Shown: in pieces, positions 54,158-64,000 of the stretch
How the letters are laid out: every line of letters starts with the position of its first letter
How positions within the stretch are numbered: position 1 is the first letter of the stretch
Notes under the pieces: model-generated
Databases searched by the model: none
Told to the model about the DNA's origin: nothing
Seen by the model: the letters and a program-made list of their open reading frames with translations, nothing else
NCBI GenBank assembly: GCA_964017185.1
Contig: OZ024871.1
Coordinates: 8,176,214-8,240,213 of the forward strand
Direction of reading: 5' to 3'
Source of the DNA: Rugalucina vietnamica
Taxonomy: Eukaryota > Mollusca > Bivalvia > Lucinida > Lucinidae
Length of the DNA: 64,000 nucleotides
Translations under genes and position numbers: made by a program

Positions 54158-54283
54158 GTAAGTTCTGTAGTTCATGTTCACTTAAGAACAATAAATGGAT
54201 CTGGTCAAAATTTCAACTTTCCACTGTAATATGAAGTTTAAACATTTCTACAGAATAATTAATTTTGCCATGTGCTTTATAAT

Positions 54284-54342
<59 letters not shown>

Positions 54343-54670
54343 TATTTACATTTTTATTGCAATCGCCCTAGATGAAAGTATCTTTTTTGACGTTCTTCAT
54401 TTCCCAATGAAAAACATTAAGTCACGTGATCTAGAGGCCACGCCTATGGGCGGGGCGACGTCAAAACCCATTCAGTGACGTTGTGTGTTTACTCTTGTGG
54501 TCGTGACGTTGGTCGCGTATCGCCATGACGTTAGGCGCGAAAATTTGACGTTTTAGCTGTTCCAAAATGACGTTAAGTCGGATTTAATGTCAAATAACAT
54601 GAAAATGAACGGTGATATGCGCAATTAAAAACCTGATACTTGATTGATAATATAAAATGTAAATATAAGT
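54158..54670. other. Start of intron 5, with (TTTA)n
   Basis: A (TTTA)n run lies at 54280-54343. 54344-54670 holds nothing named. No further exon of the EGF-type gene was found up to 64000. Confidence 0.5.
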
Positions 54671-54814
54671 ATTGAAATTCAGATTTTAGCTTTCACTGGA
54701 TGATGAAAAACATTAGCTGTTTTAATGTCTCCAAGAAGCCCTTCGGGCTTCACAGACATTAAAACAGCCTAATGTTTTTCATCATCCAGTGAAAGCTAAA
54801 ATCTTAATTTCAAT
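54671..54814. repeat. ~60-bp-armed fold-back hairpin
   Basis: 54671-54730 and 54754-54814 are near-perfect inverses (TTTTAGCTTTCACTGGATGA, GAAAAACATTAG). The loop itself contains the hairpin GAAGCCCTTCGGGCTTC. It is probably a miniature fold-back element. Confidence 0.75.
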
Positions 54815-54933
54815 CCTTAAAAATATACATTATTTAAAGAGGGTTCAACATTAGCCATTCTATACCATGTGGCCCTCATTAACCGAAAACACATATTTAC
54901 GTAAAACATAAAATATTGCAACGTACAACAAAC

Positions 54934-55027
54934 ATCCTAATATTGTGTAAAAGTCCCATAAAATGGAGGTAACGTCCCGACATGACCATTGCTGTTGACT
55001 GGGACGTAAAGCATCAATTCAATCAAA
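54934..55027 (+). mobile_element. Family E retroposon tail
   Basis: TTGTGTAAAAGTCCC, CGTCCCGACATGACCAT, GACTGGGACGTAAAGCATC. It matches 50380-50480. Confidence 0.5.
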
Positions 55028-55255
55028 ATATTAAGGAGTCTGGATTAAAATAATTAAATGACTAATTATTTGATGTGTATTAAATAATTAAAATATAAAA
55101 GCTTGATCCTTTGGAAGCAGGAAAAACGTTCAAAGGGGTGTAGTATGGGCCATATTGCGCAATTTCGGGTACTGAACCCTCATCAGTGCACCTTTATAAA
55201 CCGGCGACGATAGCCAGATAAAATAATCTGCGATTTCAAACATTTACACAAGGTA

Positions 55256-56033
55256 AAAAGGTACAAGTAGGCAAAGATCAGGAAAAGGCGCAATCAGAAA
55301 AAGATTCCCACTCTAAAAACCGAGGTGGGAAAAAACAATCTAACAATCAGGTACTTATACCATGAAAACATATCGTTAGCCGAATGAGCAGCAATTTTCC
55401 CAATAGGTGGCCACTCAGTTACCTAAACTTAACTAAAATATGAAAACATACATAAGGCGCCAACAGCTCAAATATTTTAAACACCAAGACATAAAACAAA
55501 AAAATAACCACCACAGAGGCATCGCCTTGGAACGATCAGTAACACAAAGTTACTGGCGGGCTTAAACCGGTTGGAAGGAATGATTTTTCTTTTCAATTCA
55601 GAAAAATCATTACGCGTTACAGACGCATAGGATATAACTTGAATGTTATGCGACAGTCTTCATGCTTAGTTTTTAATGCAATCACGGTTGATAACTATGC
55701 TGCCTTCTTTAATTGCACGCCGGTGGGTCGGGCGTCAGACTCTATGATGGCCCCGACATAAAGCTATTCATTTTAGTTGGTTGGGGCCGGAGCTTCTTGC
55801 CTGTTGCTTGGCCCACCGGGGTTCAACTGGTGGTTTTCTTTTGCTCTGGAGTTAGTACAGTAAGTTATTCGGCGCCCAGGGATCTCCATCGTCGGGCAGC
55901 TTACTCATTCTGTGAGTCCTTGTTTTTGATTCATCATGGAATTTATCATGATTTTTTTGTTTGTCCATGATGACTCATTGACTAGTTAGAGATTCACTAC
56001 GAGGACCGAACAACTACCTAAATGTTATGAACC
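55256..56033 (-). mobile_element. Family A copy with 5' inversion (twin-priming product)
   Basis: 55256-55573 is the 3' part in minus orientation, ending at AACCGGTTTAAGCCC. 55574-56033 is the preceding 5' part in plus orientation, from the coding block GATTTTTCTTTTCA to ATGTTATGAACC. The two parts abut at their 5' ends. In intact copies, GAACC and AACCGG are separated by only ~35 bp, which is missing here. Inverted 5' part plus small deletion at the break is the recognised product of twin priming. Confidence 0.8.
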
Positions 56034-56260
56034 AGCAATTAAGAGACTGTCTATCGTTGTTTAATCTTACAAATGTTATAAATGAACCAACTCGTATAGG
56101 ACCAAAGACATCAAGATTAATAGACCCTATAATCGTAAGTGACTCTTGCGACATTTTGGATTCTGGTACCATAACAGTTGACAATGAGATCAGCGACCTC
56201 AAGGCTACCTATGTTTGCTTACAAATCCCCATTTGCTTATCTCAATCTTATTACAGAGAA
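56034..56260 (+). pseudogene. LINE ORF2 part 1: end of endonuclease domain
   Basis: It encodes CLSLFNLTNVINEPTRIG, SRLIDPIIVSD and DNEISDLKATYV, the last being the S-D-(H) motif with Leu in place of the catalytic His. It ends ...SYYRE where the family A copy begins. Confidence 0.7.
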
Positions 56261-56825
56261 AGGTACAAGTAGGCAAAGATCAGGAAAAGGCGCAATCAGA
56301 AAAAGATTCCCACTCCAAAAACCGAGGTGGGAAAAAACCAAACTAACAATCAGGTACTTATACCATGAAACAATCGTAAGCCGAATGGGCAGCTATTTTC
56401 CCAATAGGTGGCCACTCAGTTACCTTAACTTAACTAAAAATATGAAAACATACATAAGGCGCCAACAGCACAAAAAAATTTTAAACACCAAGACATAAAA
56501 CAAAAAGAACCACCACAGAAGTATCGACTTGGAACGATCAGTAACACAAAGTTACTGGCGGGCTTAAACCGGTTTTACATGGCCATAACCTCACCCTCAG
56601 CTTCTACAGTGGTTCATAACATTTAGTTAGTTATTCGGTCCTCGTGGTGAATCTCTAACTAGTCAATGAATCATCAAGAACAAACAAATAAATCATGATA
56701 AACATCCTGATGAATCAAAAACCAGGACTCACAGACTGAGTAAGCTGCCCGACGATGGAGATCCCTGGGCGCCGAATAACCTACTAACTCCGGAGCAAAA
56801 GAAAAACACCAGTTGGACCCCGGTG
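56261..56825 (-). mobile_element. Family A copy inside the LINE
   Basis: It starts AGGTACAAGTAGGC and extends 565 bp, to CAGTTGGACCCCGGTG. GAA flanks both sides (56258-56260, 56826-56827 with the preceding G), suggesting a very short target duplication. Confidence 0.85.
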
Positions 56826-57170
56826 AAGTCTGGAATTACAAAAATGCTAATTATGAGCATCTTAACGACTTAATTCAAACGCATGACTGGGCGTCTGTTA
56901 TTAACGAAAATGTTTCAGTTGATGAATCTTGTGAAAATTTTACAAGATTATTTCTAGAGTTTTGCAAAAAAATGTATTCCCTGCAAAAAAGTACTTATAC
57001 GACCTAATGACAAGCCGTGGTTCACATCCGAACTAAGAAATAATATTCGCATCCGTGATCGGTTACGTAGGAAAGCAATGTTATCACGATCTATTACTGA
57101 TCTTCAGAAATTCAAACAACAACGTAATAAAGTAAACAATATGAAGAAATTTGCAAAAGATAATTATAAC
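56826..57170 (+). pseudogene. LINE ORF2 part 2: linker between endonuclease and RT
   Basis: It encodes VWNYKNANYEHLNDLI and, after one slip in an A-run near 56988, NDKPWFTSELRNNIRIRDRL and MKKFAKDNYN. This is the usual 'KPW.T..L...I..R..L..KA' linker of LINE proteins. Confidence 0.7.
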
Positions 57171-59376
57171 CAGAGGACCAATGGTCCTGTAAACGCTCAC
57201 CTGAGTCTGCTGCATATACCAATAAACATGTTTGAATATTATGGTATTTAACCCCAGTGCAGGGGCAGATGAAGCCCTTGGGGTCGTTTTCTTTTTTTCA
57301 GACTAATCAATATTCTATCCATGGATGCTTCACGCCAAGTTTCATTAAAATCAATCTATTGGTTTCAGAGAAGAAGATATTTGAAGGGTTTTTAACATAT
57401 ATTGGGTATGGTGGCCATCTTGGTCATGTGACTTAGATAATTAATATACACATTGGTTCCCCCATCCTATAGATGCTTCACATAAAATCTGGCTTCAATT
57501 GGCCAAGTGGTTTTAGAGGAGAAGATGTTTGAATATTATGGTAATATACATGTATATTGCCCCGGGGTGTGGACATATGAGCCCTTAGGTCCATTTTTTT
57601 TTCAGAATCATTAATATTTAGTCCTACTACCCATTTCCTGCAAGATTTTCACCTCAAATGACTTTTTAAAAGTTCTCCCCATTCCAATGCATTGGCGACC
57701 TATGTTGACCTTGTCGTAAAATAGGTCAAGGTCACCACAGGGTCATGATTTATATATACATTGTAGTACTTCAGCCATTGGTGCTTCATTCCAAGTTTCT
57801 TTGAAATCGGTCCTCAAAATTCGGAGAAGAAGTGTTTTGAAGGGTTTTTACCATATATGGGCATGGCAGCCATCTTGGTAATGTGAACTAGATAATTTAT
57901 ATATCCATTAATTCCCCCATTCCATAGATGCTTCACATACAATTTGGCTTTGATTCGCCAAGCGGTTTCAGAGGAGAAGATGTTTGAATATTATGGTAAT
58001 ATACATGTATATTGCCCCGGGGTGGGGGCAGATGAGCCCCTGGGGTCCAATTCTTTTTCAGAATCATTAATATTCAGTCCTACTGCCCATTTCCTGCAAG
58101 ACTTTCACTTTAAATGACATTTTAAAAGTTTTCCCTATTCAAATGCATTGGCGACCTATGTTGACCTTGCCGTAAAAAAGGTCAAGGTCATCACAGGGTC
58201 ATGATTTATATGCATATTGTAGTACTTCAGCCATCGATGCTTCATGCCAAGTTTCTTTGAAGTCGATCCACCTGTTCTGGAGAAGAAGATTTTTGAAGGG
58301 TTTTTACCATATATGGGCATCGCGGCCATCTTGGTCATGTGACCTCGATTATTTATATACACATTGATTACCCCTTCCTATTGATGCTTCACATAAAATT
58401 TGGCTTTGATTGGCCAAGCGGTTTCAGAGGAGATGATGTTTGAAAATTATGGTAATATAAATGTATATTGCCCCGGGGTGGGGGCATATGAGCCCCTGGG
58501 GTCCAATTTTTTTCAAAATCATTAATATTCAGTCCTACTGCCCATTTCCTGCAAGACTTTCACTTTAAATGACTTTAAATGGCATTTTAAAAGTTTTCCC
58601 CATTCAAATGCATTGGCGACCTATGTTGACCTTGCCGTAAAATAAGTCAAGGTCATCACAGGGTCATGATTTATATATACATTGTAGTGCTTGAGCCATC
58701 AATGCTTCATGCCAAGTTTCGTTGAAATCGATCCACCTGTTCTGGAGAAGAAGATTTTTGAAGGGTTTTTACCATATATGGGCATCGCGGCCATCTTGGT
58801 CATGTGACCTGGATTATTTATATACACATTGATAACCCCTTCCTATTGATGCTTCACATAAAATTTGGCTTTGATTGGCCAAGCGGTTTCAGAGGAGATG
58901 ATGTTTGAATATTATGGTAATATACATGTATATTGCCCCGGGGTGGGGGCATATGAGCCCCTGGGATCCATTTTTTTTTTCAGAAAAATAGGTCAAGGTC
59001 ACCGCAAGGTCATGATTTATATACACATTGTAGTGCTTGAGTCATCGATGCTTCATGCCAAGTTTGGTTGAAATCGGTCCAGTGGTTCCGGAGAAGAAGA
59101 TTTTTGAAGGGTTTTTACCATATATGGGCATGGCGGCCATCTTGGTCATGTGACCTGGATTATTTATATACACATTGGTTCCCCCTTCCCATAGATGCTT
59201 CATGTAAAATTTGGCTTTGATTGGCCAAGCTGTTTCAGAGAAGAAGATCTTTGAAAATGGTGGACGACGGACGGACGGACGACGGACGACGGACGGACGA
59301 CGGACGGACGGACGGACGACGGAGCATGGGTATACTATAAGCTCACCTTGTGAGCCTGACGGTTCAGGTGAGCTAA
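57171..59376 (+). mobile_element. Pearl-like element (family C), copy 2, intact
   Basis: The ends match copy 1 (CAGAGGACCAATGGTCCTGT at the left, GGTGAGCTA at the right). Tandem ~450-bp core units are followed by a GACGGACG microsatellite at 59262-59323 and a terminal GCTCACCTTGTGAGC hairpin. GCTCACCTGA near the left end is inverted as TCAGGTGAGC at the right end. Removing it restores the LINE frame across AAT TAT AAC AAT. Confidence 0.8.
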
Positions 59377-59380
59377 TAAC

Positions 59381-60943
59381 AATACAGAAGATATGATATC
59401 TAACACCGAGCGGGGCAGCAAAACGTTTTGGCAAGTAATGGGCAGATTCATGGGAAAAGGTAACTCTGACTCAGTCATTCCTCCTCTGAAAATGTCAGAT
59501 GGCAATTATGCATTCACTGATTTAGAAAAAGCCACCACCTTGAATAATTATTTTTGTACCATTTCATCTGTAGATGATAGTAATACGGAATTGCCCTTTT
59601 TCGAAAATAGGACAAATACAGAAATTAATGATATAAACATTTTAGTTTCCGAAATCGTAGATATTCTAAGCTCCTTGAAGGTAAATAAAGCGAGCGGTCC
59701 AGACGGCATCAGTCATAGAATGCTTAAAAATACTTGCAAGACTATTGCTATTCCTTTATGTAAACTCTTTAATAAGTCACTCCAAAGTCGTATATATCCA
59801 CGTATATGGAAGTCCGCTACAGTTATGCCAATATTTAAGAAAGGAGACAAATCGGAAGTAAGCAATTATAGGCCAATTTCCTTGATAAGTTGTGTCGGGA
59901 AAACATTTGAACGCGTTGTATTTAAACATGTACACAATTATTTACTGTCAAATTCCTTAATATATAAATACCAATCCGGTTTCCTTCCAGGACATTCAAC
60001 TGTACACCATTTGATAGAACTAGTTCATCAAACATGTCTTGCTCTTGAAGACCGCAAAATAAATTGTCAAATTTTCTGTGATATATCGAAAGCTTTCGAT
60101 AGGGTTTGGCACCGGGGCCTAATACAAAAACTTGAAAAATATGGAATAAAAGGCAATCTTCTAGCATGGTTTGAAAATTGTTTGTATATGAGATTTCAAA
60201 CCGTTTCTATAAATAATTCACGCTCTTCGACTGAATATATTTCAGCAGGTGTTCCACAAGGGTCAGTTCTTGGACCGATGCTATTTTTAATATATATAAA
60301 TGATATTTCCGAAGCATTAACAGGAATAGCCCGATTATTTGCAGATGACACTTCCCTTAGTTATTCCTCCGCCGATCCCGTAGAACTCGAGAGCATTTTA
60401 AATCAAGATTTGAATAAACTTAGTACCTGGGCTAAAATTTGGCTTGTGATATATAATGCAACAAAAACCGAAGTAATGATAACCTCCAATATTTTCTTTG
60501 ATTATGATATTAAGCTTGTCATGGATAATATCATTCTTAAAATTGTAGAAGCACACAGGCATCTGGGTGTAACTCTATCGTCAAGCAATAAATGGACGGT
60601 TCATATTAACGCTATTATTCAGTCTGCTGCAAAACAAGTATCTTTCCTTTGGAAAATAAAATATAAATTCTCAAAAACCACCCTAAATAAAGTTTACTGT
60701 CCCTACATTAGACCGTTATTAGAATATGCGAGCGAAGCATGGGATGGATGCAATCAAGCTGATTGTACAAGGTTAGAACAAGTTCAGTTAAATGCCGCTA
60801 GGATCGTGACAGGCTTACCTATCTTTGCCTCACAAAACTCATTATATTACACAACGGGATGGGATACACTTGCTGACAGACGCAAAAATAAGAAGCTGAA
60901 TTTAATGTATAAAATAACAAACAATGAAGCCCCTTCGTATTAA
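59381..60943 (+). CDS. LINE reverse transcriptase (largest intact piece)
   Basis: It encodes the full RT palm: SSLKVNKASGPDGI, WKSATVMPIFKKGD, NYRPISLISCVGK, YQSGFLPGHST, CDISKAFDRVWH (first Asp), GVPQGSVLGPMLFLIYIND and LFADDTSLSY (catalytic Asp pair). A thumb region with TKTEVMI and EYASEAWDGC follows. This style fits Jockey/CR1-group LINEs. The frame ends at TAA 60941-60943, and the same frame continues afterwards, so the stop is a nonsense mutation. Confidence 0.9.
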   Translation, partial: NTEDMISNTERGSKTFWQVMGRFMGKGNSDSVIPPLKMSDGNYAFTDLEKATTLNNYFCTISSVDDSNTELPFFENRTNTEINDINILVSEIVDILSSLKVNKASGPDGISHRMLKNTCKTIAIPLCKLFNKSLQSRIYPRIWKSATVMPIFKKGDKSEVSNYRPISLISCVGKTFERVVFKHVHNYLLSNSLIYKYQSGFLPGHSTVHHLIELVHQTCLALEDRKINCQIFCDISKAFDRVWHRGLIQKLEKYGIKGNLLAWFENCLYMRFQTVSINNSRSSTEYISAGVPQGSVLGPMLFLIYINDISEALTGIARLFADDTSLSYSSADPVELESILNQDLNKLSTWAKIWLVIYNATKTEVMITSNIFFDYDIKLVMDNIILKIVEAHRHLGVTLSSSNKWTVHINAIIQSAAKQVSFLWKIKYKFSKTTLNKVYCPYIRPLLEYASEAWDGCNQADCTRLEQVQLNAARIVTGLPIFASQNSLYYTTGWDTLADRRKNKKLNLMYKITNNEAPSY

Positions 60944-61498
60944 TCTGACCTACTGCCAAATCGAATAAATGAAGTTGGAAATTACAATCTAAGAAATAGT
61001 GATAACTATCAGATACCCTTTTCACGTTTATGCTCCTTTGATACATCCTTCTTCCCAGCAACACTTAGATTATGGAACGATCTAGATCAGTCAATCAGAA
61101 ATTCCGCAACCATAGCAGAATTTAAAAGTAAATTAAAAACGCAAAGCCACAAGGACCGAGCTCGTGATTTTCTCAGTAACGGCGACAGGAAATTAACGAT
61201 CCTCCTAACAAGAATTCGCCACAACTGTAGTAGCTTAAACGCTGATCTCCATAGAGTAAAGATAGTGCCATCTCCCACTTGTAGCTGTGGTGCTCTCCAT
61301 GAAAGTTCGCACCATTTCTTTTTCGAATGTAGTAACTATATTAACCAACGTAACAACCTTCTCAGGGACTTAAGCTTTATTCCTATTGTAACACTAGATA
61401 CTTTATTGTATGGCTGTTCGACCTTTGATGAACAACGTAATTCTCAAATCATAAATGCAGTATTGCTTTTTATCAAAGACAGTAACCGATTTGACTAA
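60944..61498 (+). pseudogene. C-terminal part of the LINE protein after a premature stop
   Basis: It is in the same frame as the preceding piece: DLLPNRINEVGNYNLRNSDN, SFFPATLRLWNDLD, then a zinc-binding-like C-x-C-G-x4-E-S-x2-H-x4-C motif (CSCGALHESSHHFFFEC). It ends at TAA 61496-61498. Confidence 0.75.
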
Positions 61499-61767
61499 AC
61501 ATACCGTGTATTCGATACCAAAATATATTAAGTATTAGGTTTTAGAATTGTGTTTCCAAGAAAATACAAACTTATACTTTGCTATAAGTAGCCGCCACCG
61601 CTCATGACCACAACCTGTATGTAATATGAATGTAATATAAAATGAACTGTTTCATCACTGTACCATCAGCACTAGCTAGTTGAGCTGAAGGAGAGGACTT
61701 CATAATGTTGATATAACTTGTGTCTTATCCCAATGTTAGTTGATTGCAATAAAATATGTTTAATCTA

Positions 61768-62126
61768 TGAACCACCGCTTAAGCTGAGGGCGAGGTTAGG
61801 ATTCTGTAAAACCGGTTTAAGCCCGCCAGTAATTTTTTATTACTGATCGTTCCAAGGCGATACTTCTGTTGTGGTTCTTATTGTTTTATGTATTGGTGTT
61901 TATTTTTTTGTGCTGTAGGCGCCTTATGTATGTTGTCATATTTTAGTTAAGTTTAGGTAACTGAGCGGCCTCCTATTGGGAAATATCTGCTCATTCGGCT
62001 TACTAAATGTATTCATGGTCTTAGTACCTTATTGTTAGTTTGATTTTTTCCCGCCTCGGCTTTTGGAGTGGGAATCTTTTTCTGATTGCGCCTTTTCCTG
62101 ATCGTTGCCTACTTGTACCTTTTTAC
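61768..62126 (+). mobile_element. Family A 3'-end copy at the LINE 3' border
   Basis: It runs from ATGAACCACCGCTTAAGCTG to CTTGTACCTTTTT and faces tail to tail with the next, minus-oriented copy. Confidence 0.8.
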
Positions 62127-63130
62127 ATGGCCATAACCTCACCCTCCGCTTCTGCAGTGGTTCATAACATTTAGTTAGTTCTTCGGTCCTCGTGGTGAAT
62201 CACTAACTAGTCAATGAATCACAAAGAACAAACAAATAAATCACGATAAACATTCTGATGTTTCAAAAACCAGGACATAGATTGAGTAAGCTGCCCGACG
62301 ATGGAGATCCTTGGGCGCCGAATAACCTACTAACTCCGGAGCAAACGAAAAACACCAGTTGGACCTCGGTGGGCCAAGCAACAGACAAGACGCTCCGGTC
62401 CCAACCAACTAAAATGAATAGCTTTAAGTCGGGGCCACCTTAGAGTCAGACGCCCCACCCACCGGCGTGCAATTAAAGAACGCAGCATAGTTATCATCCA
62501 TGATTGGGTTAAAATCTAAGCATGCAGACTGTCGCATAGCATTCAAGTTATAACCTATACGTCTGTAACGTGTTATAATTTTTCTGAACTGAAAAGAAAA
62601 ATCAATACTTTCTATAAGTTTCTTAAATTTGTAAACCAAGTCATCATAAAATTCAGGTTCCGAAAGGCCCTCTTTTAAAAGCGTCTTTAACCCAACATTA
62701 TATTTGGAAATCAATTCATAGTGTCTACGATAAAATTTAGAATTTTTTTTTTCGAAGTTTATGGTACCGATAGCCCTGTTGGAGAAGTTTGGCCGTTAAA
62801 CATTTATTTCGAGCGTTGAAGTCTGTAACATGATTGAAGACTCTAGCAAACCTAATAAGTTGCGAAATGTATACACCATAAGAAGCACGACGAGGAACGT
62901 CACCATCCCAAAACGGAAAATTTACTATATTAAAATCAAAGTCATCGCGCTTATCATAAATTTTAGAAAAACAAATCCATTTGAAACAGAAAGATGTAGA
63001 TCTAAAAGGGGGCTTCGGTTTCTGAGATATTGGCTTTGTTCAACTGTAGTTCAGGTGGATAAATTTGATTGACCATACCGTCAAAATAAGGGTTGTCAAT
63101 GTTCAAATGGTCATCGAGGTACAGATTGAC
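62127..63130 (-). mobile_element. Longest family A copy, with reverse-transcriptase remnant
   Basis: The minus strand reads, from 63120 leftwards, YLDDHLNID (the RT catalytic YxDD box), IYPPELQLNKANIS, a frameshifted (F)LDLHLSVSNGF, KIYDKRDDFDFNIVNFPF, ASYGVYISQLIRFARV and KLLQQGYRYHKLRK. It then joins the YELISKYNVGLKTLL segment common to other copies (ORF 62424-62714). At least two frameshifts are visible. The RT box followed by FLD-type thumb sequence is Penelope-like. A Naiad-type relative is possible. The last ~310 bp of the usual 3' end are missing. Confidence 0.7.
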
Positions 63131-63255
63131 GTGTATGTATGGGTATGGGTATATACTTAAAGGATATTTTACTTTTTTGAGTTGAATACCAAATATATTT
63201 AATGGAGTGTGTTGATTTTGTACATTTTCCCATTAAAGAGGCAGGCGGTGAAAAT

Positions 63256-63308
<53 letters not shown>

Positions 63309-64000
63309 TGAAAACACAAATATTTTCGGCTGGTTTCCCGTTATCAGGTTTATGTTATATAAAAATATATTTGGAATAGGAACCAGTGCAATGCTTACTT
63401 GATACCGAATCATTTTCCCGCCCTTGATTACTAGAAAGAGAAAGAGAATCAGGCCATGTCGGCTTCATTCGTACCTTCGAGGTTATCATAAAAAACTATT
63501 GAAGTGACCACGGCAGTGTAGCGCTAAATACAAACCGCGATGAACTATTATTATTATGAAGAACAAGCAGGCACTACAGGCATAATCAGTGATCGAAATC
63601 ATGTCATAAGCATGTCGTTTATAGATTAGAGACCGAAATAACAATTTGTATCGAAATAATTGGGGACGAATATGCCTAAGGCTTGCAAAGACCGCAGACT
63701 GATGACCGCCGACCGAATCACTACCCATGGCCTCTAAGCATTCTTTTTAATTTGAAACGTTAGTAACTTTCAAACTTTTAGGTGTCCCAGTTGACAAAAC
63801 AATCGATTTACATTTTGTATGTCTACAGCTTTACATCCTAAAATAATCATATTGACGAATAAACAATCTTTTAAAACCGGACTTCTTTTTTTCTCGGATG
63901 GATATCTATATGGGCCTTTTCCAATACAATTATAGCTATAGAATAGTACATTGAAGGGTTGAAGCTATAAAAACATAATAGACTAACATGATGAAAATGT
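63131..64000. other. Unassigned DNA with a 48-bp poly-A run
   Basis: Poly-A lies at 63258-63305. The remaining sequence has no gene or repeat I can name. Predicted frames here are short and low in complexity. Confidence 0.5.

Larger units (their letters stand above)
56034..61767 (+). mobile_element. LINE with two nested insertions
   Basis: The RT-coding LINE pieces are 56034-56260, 56826-57170 and 59381-61498, plus a 3' UTR ending ATTGCAATAAAATATG at about 61760. A family A copy (56261-56825) and a family C element (57171-59376) are inserted. Removing them rejoins codons exactly. The 5' end, including most of the endonuclease domain, is missing at the border with the previous family A copy. 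Confidence 0.8.

Noticed and set aside
54272-54478. ORF of FIYLFIYLFIYL repeats
   Set aside because: Translation of the (TTTA)n microsatellite.
56813-57007. Separate small gene starting MDPGEVWNYKN
   Set aside because: The first codons belong to the end of a family A insertion. The rest is the interrupted LINE frame.

Overview
This is a eukaryotic, transposon-dominated stretch of an invertebrate genome. A bivalve mollusc is the most likely source. The reasons are the two families built like bivalve 'pearl' elements (hairpin ends, tandem core repeats, ACGG-type microsatellite near one end), abundant Penelope-like retroelements, a Gmr1-like LTR retrotransposon, tRNA-derived SINE pieces and a cysteine-rich EGF-type gene with small exons in large repeat-filled introns. 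Species cannot be fixed from the sequence alone. No prokaryotic genes, CRISPR arrays, rRNA genes or virus genes were seen.

Layout. 1-3952: 5' half of a minus-strand LTR retrotransposon (LTR, tRNA-Pro-type primer binding site, gag, protease, -1 slippery site, integrase). Its integrase comes before any reverse transcriptase. 3961-7464: a TIR element, copies of 'family A' and a 24-bp minisatellite. Family A is my name for a highly repeated Penelope-like retroelement whose copies usually end ...CTTGTACCTTTTT. 7472-20327: a 12.86-kb palindromic element with near-identical ~0.55-kb terminal inverted repeats and a perfect 7-bp target duplication (CCACGAA), filled with ~70 copies of a ~177-bp tandem repeat in two opposing arms. 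20335-25655: family A copies, a SINE tail and unassigned DNA. 25655-29440: a Penelope-like element with a GIY-YIG endonuclease, its 5' half inverted relative to its 3' half and interrupted by family A. 29440-33763: a nearly full LINE ending in a pentanucleotide repeat, followed by a candidate hammerhead ribozyme at 33789-33820. 34456-37385: a TACGTA-rich TIR-element array.

38117-54157: the one host gene, plus strand. Five exons with consensus splice sites and consistent phases encode about 353 residues so far: a signal peptide followed by EGF-like cysteine modules and Cys/N-glycosylation-sequon-rich stretches. It probably continues past the window. Intron 2 (9.1 kb) and intron 4 (5.3 kb) are filled with nested elements: a LINE inside a pearl-like element in intron 2, and a pearl-like element inside mariner-type elements inside a fold-back element in intron 4.

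54158-64000: more nested repeats. They include a LINE (56034-61767) split by a family A copy and a pearl-like element, a family A copy with textbook twin-priming geometry, and at the right end a longer family A copy that keeps a YLDD reverse-transcriptase motif. Nesting order gives relative ages. The target-primed elements (LINEs, Penelope-like) show 5' truncation, 5' inversion and target duplications, so their integration mechanism can be read directly from the sequence.
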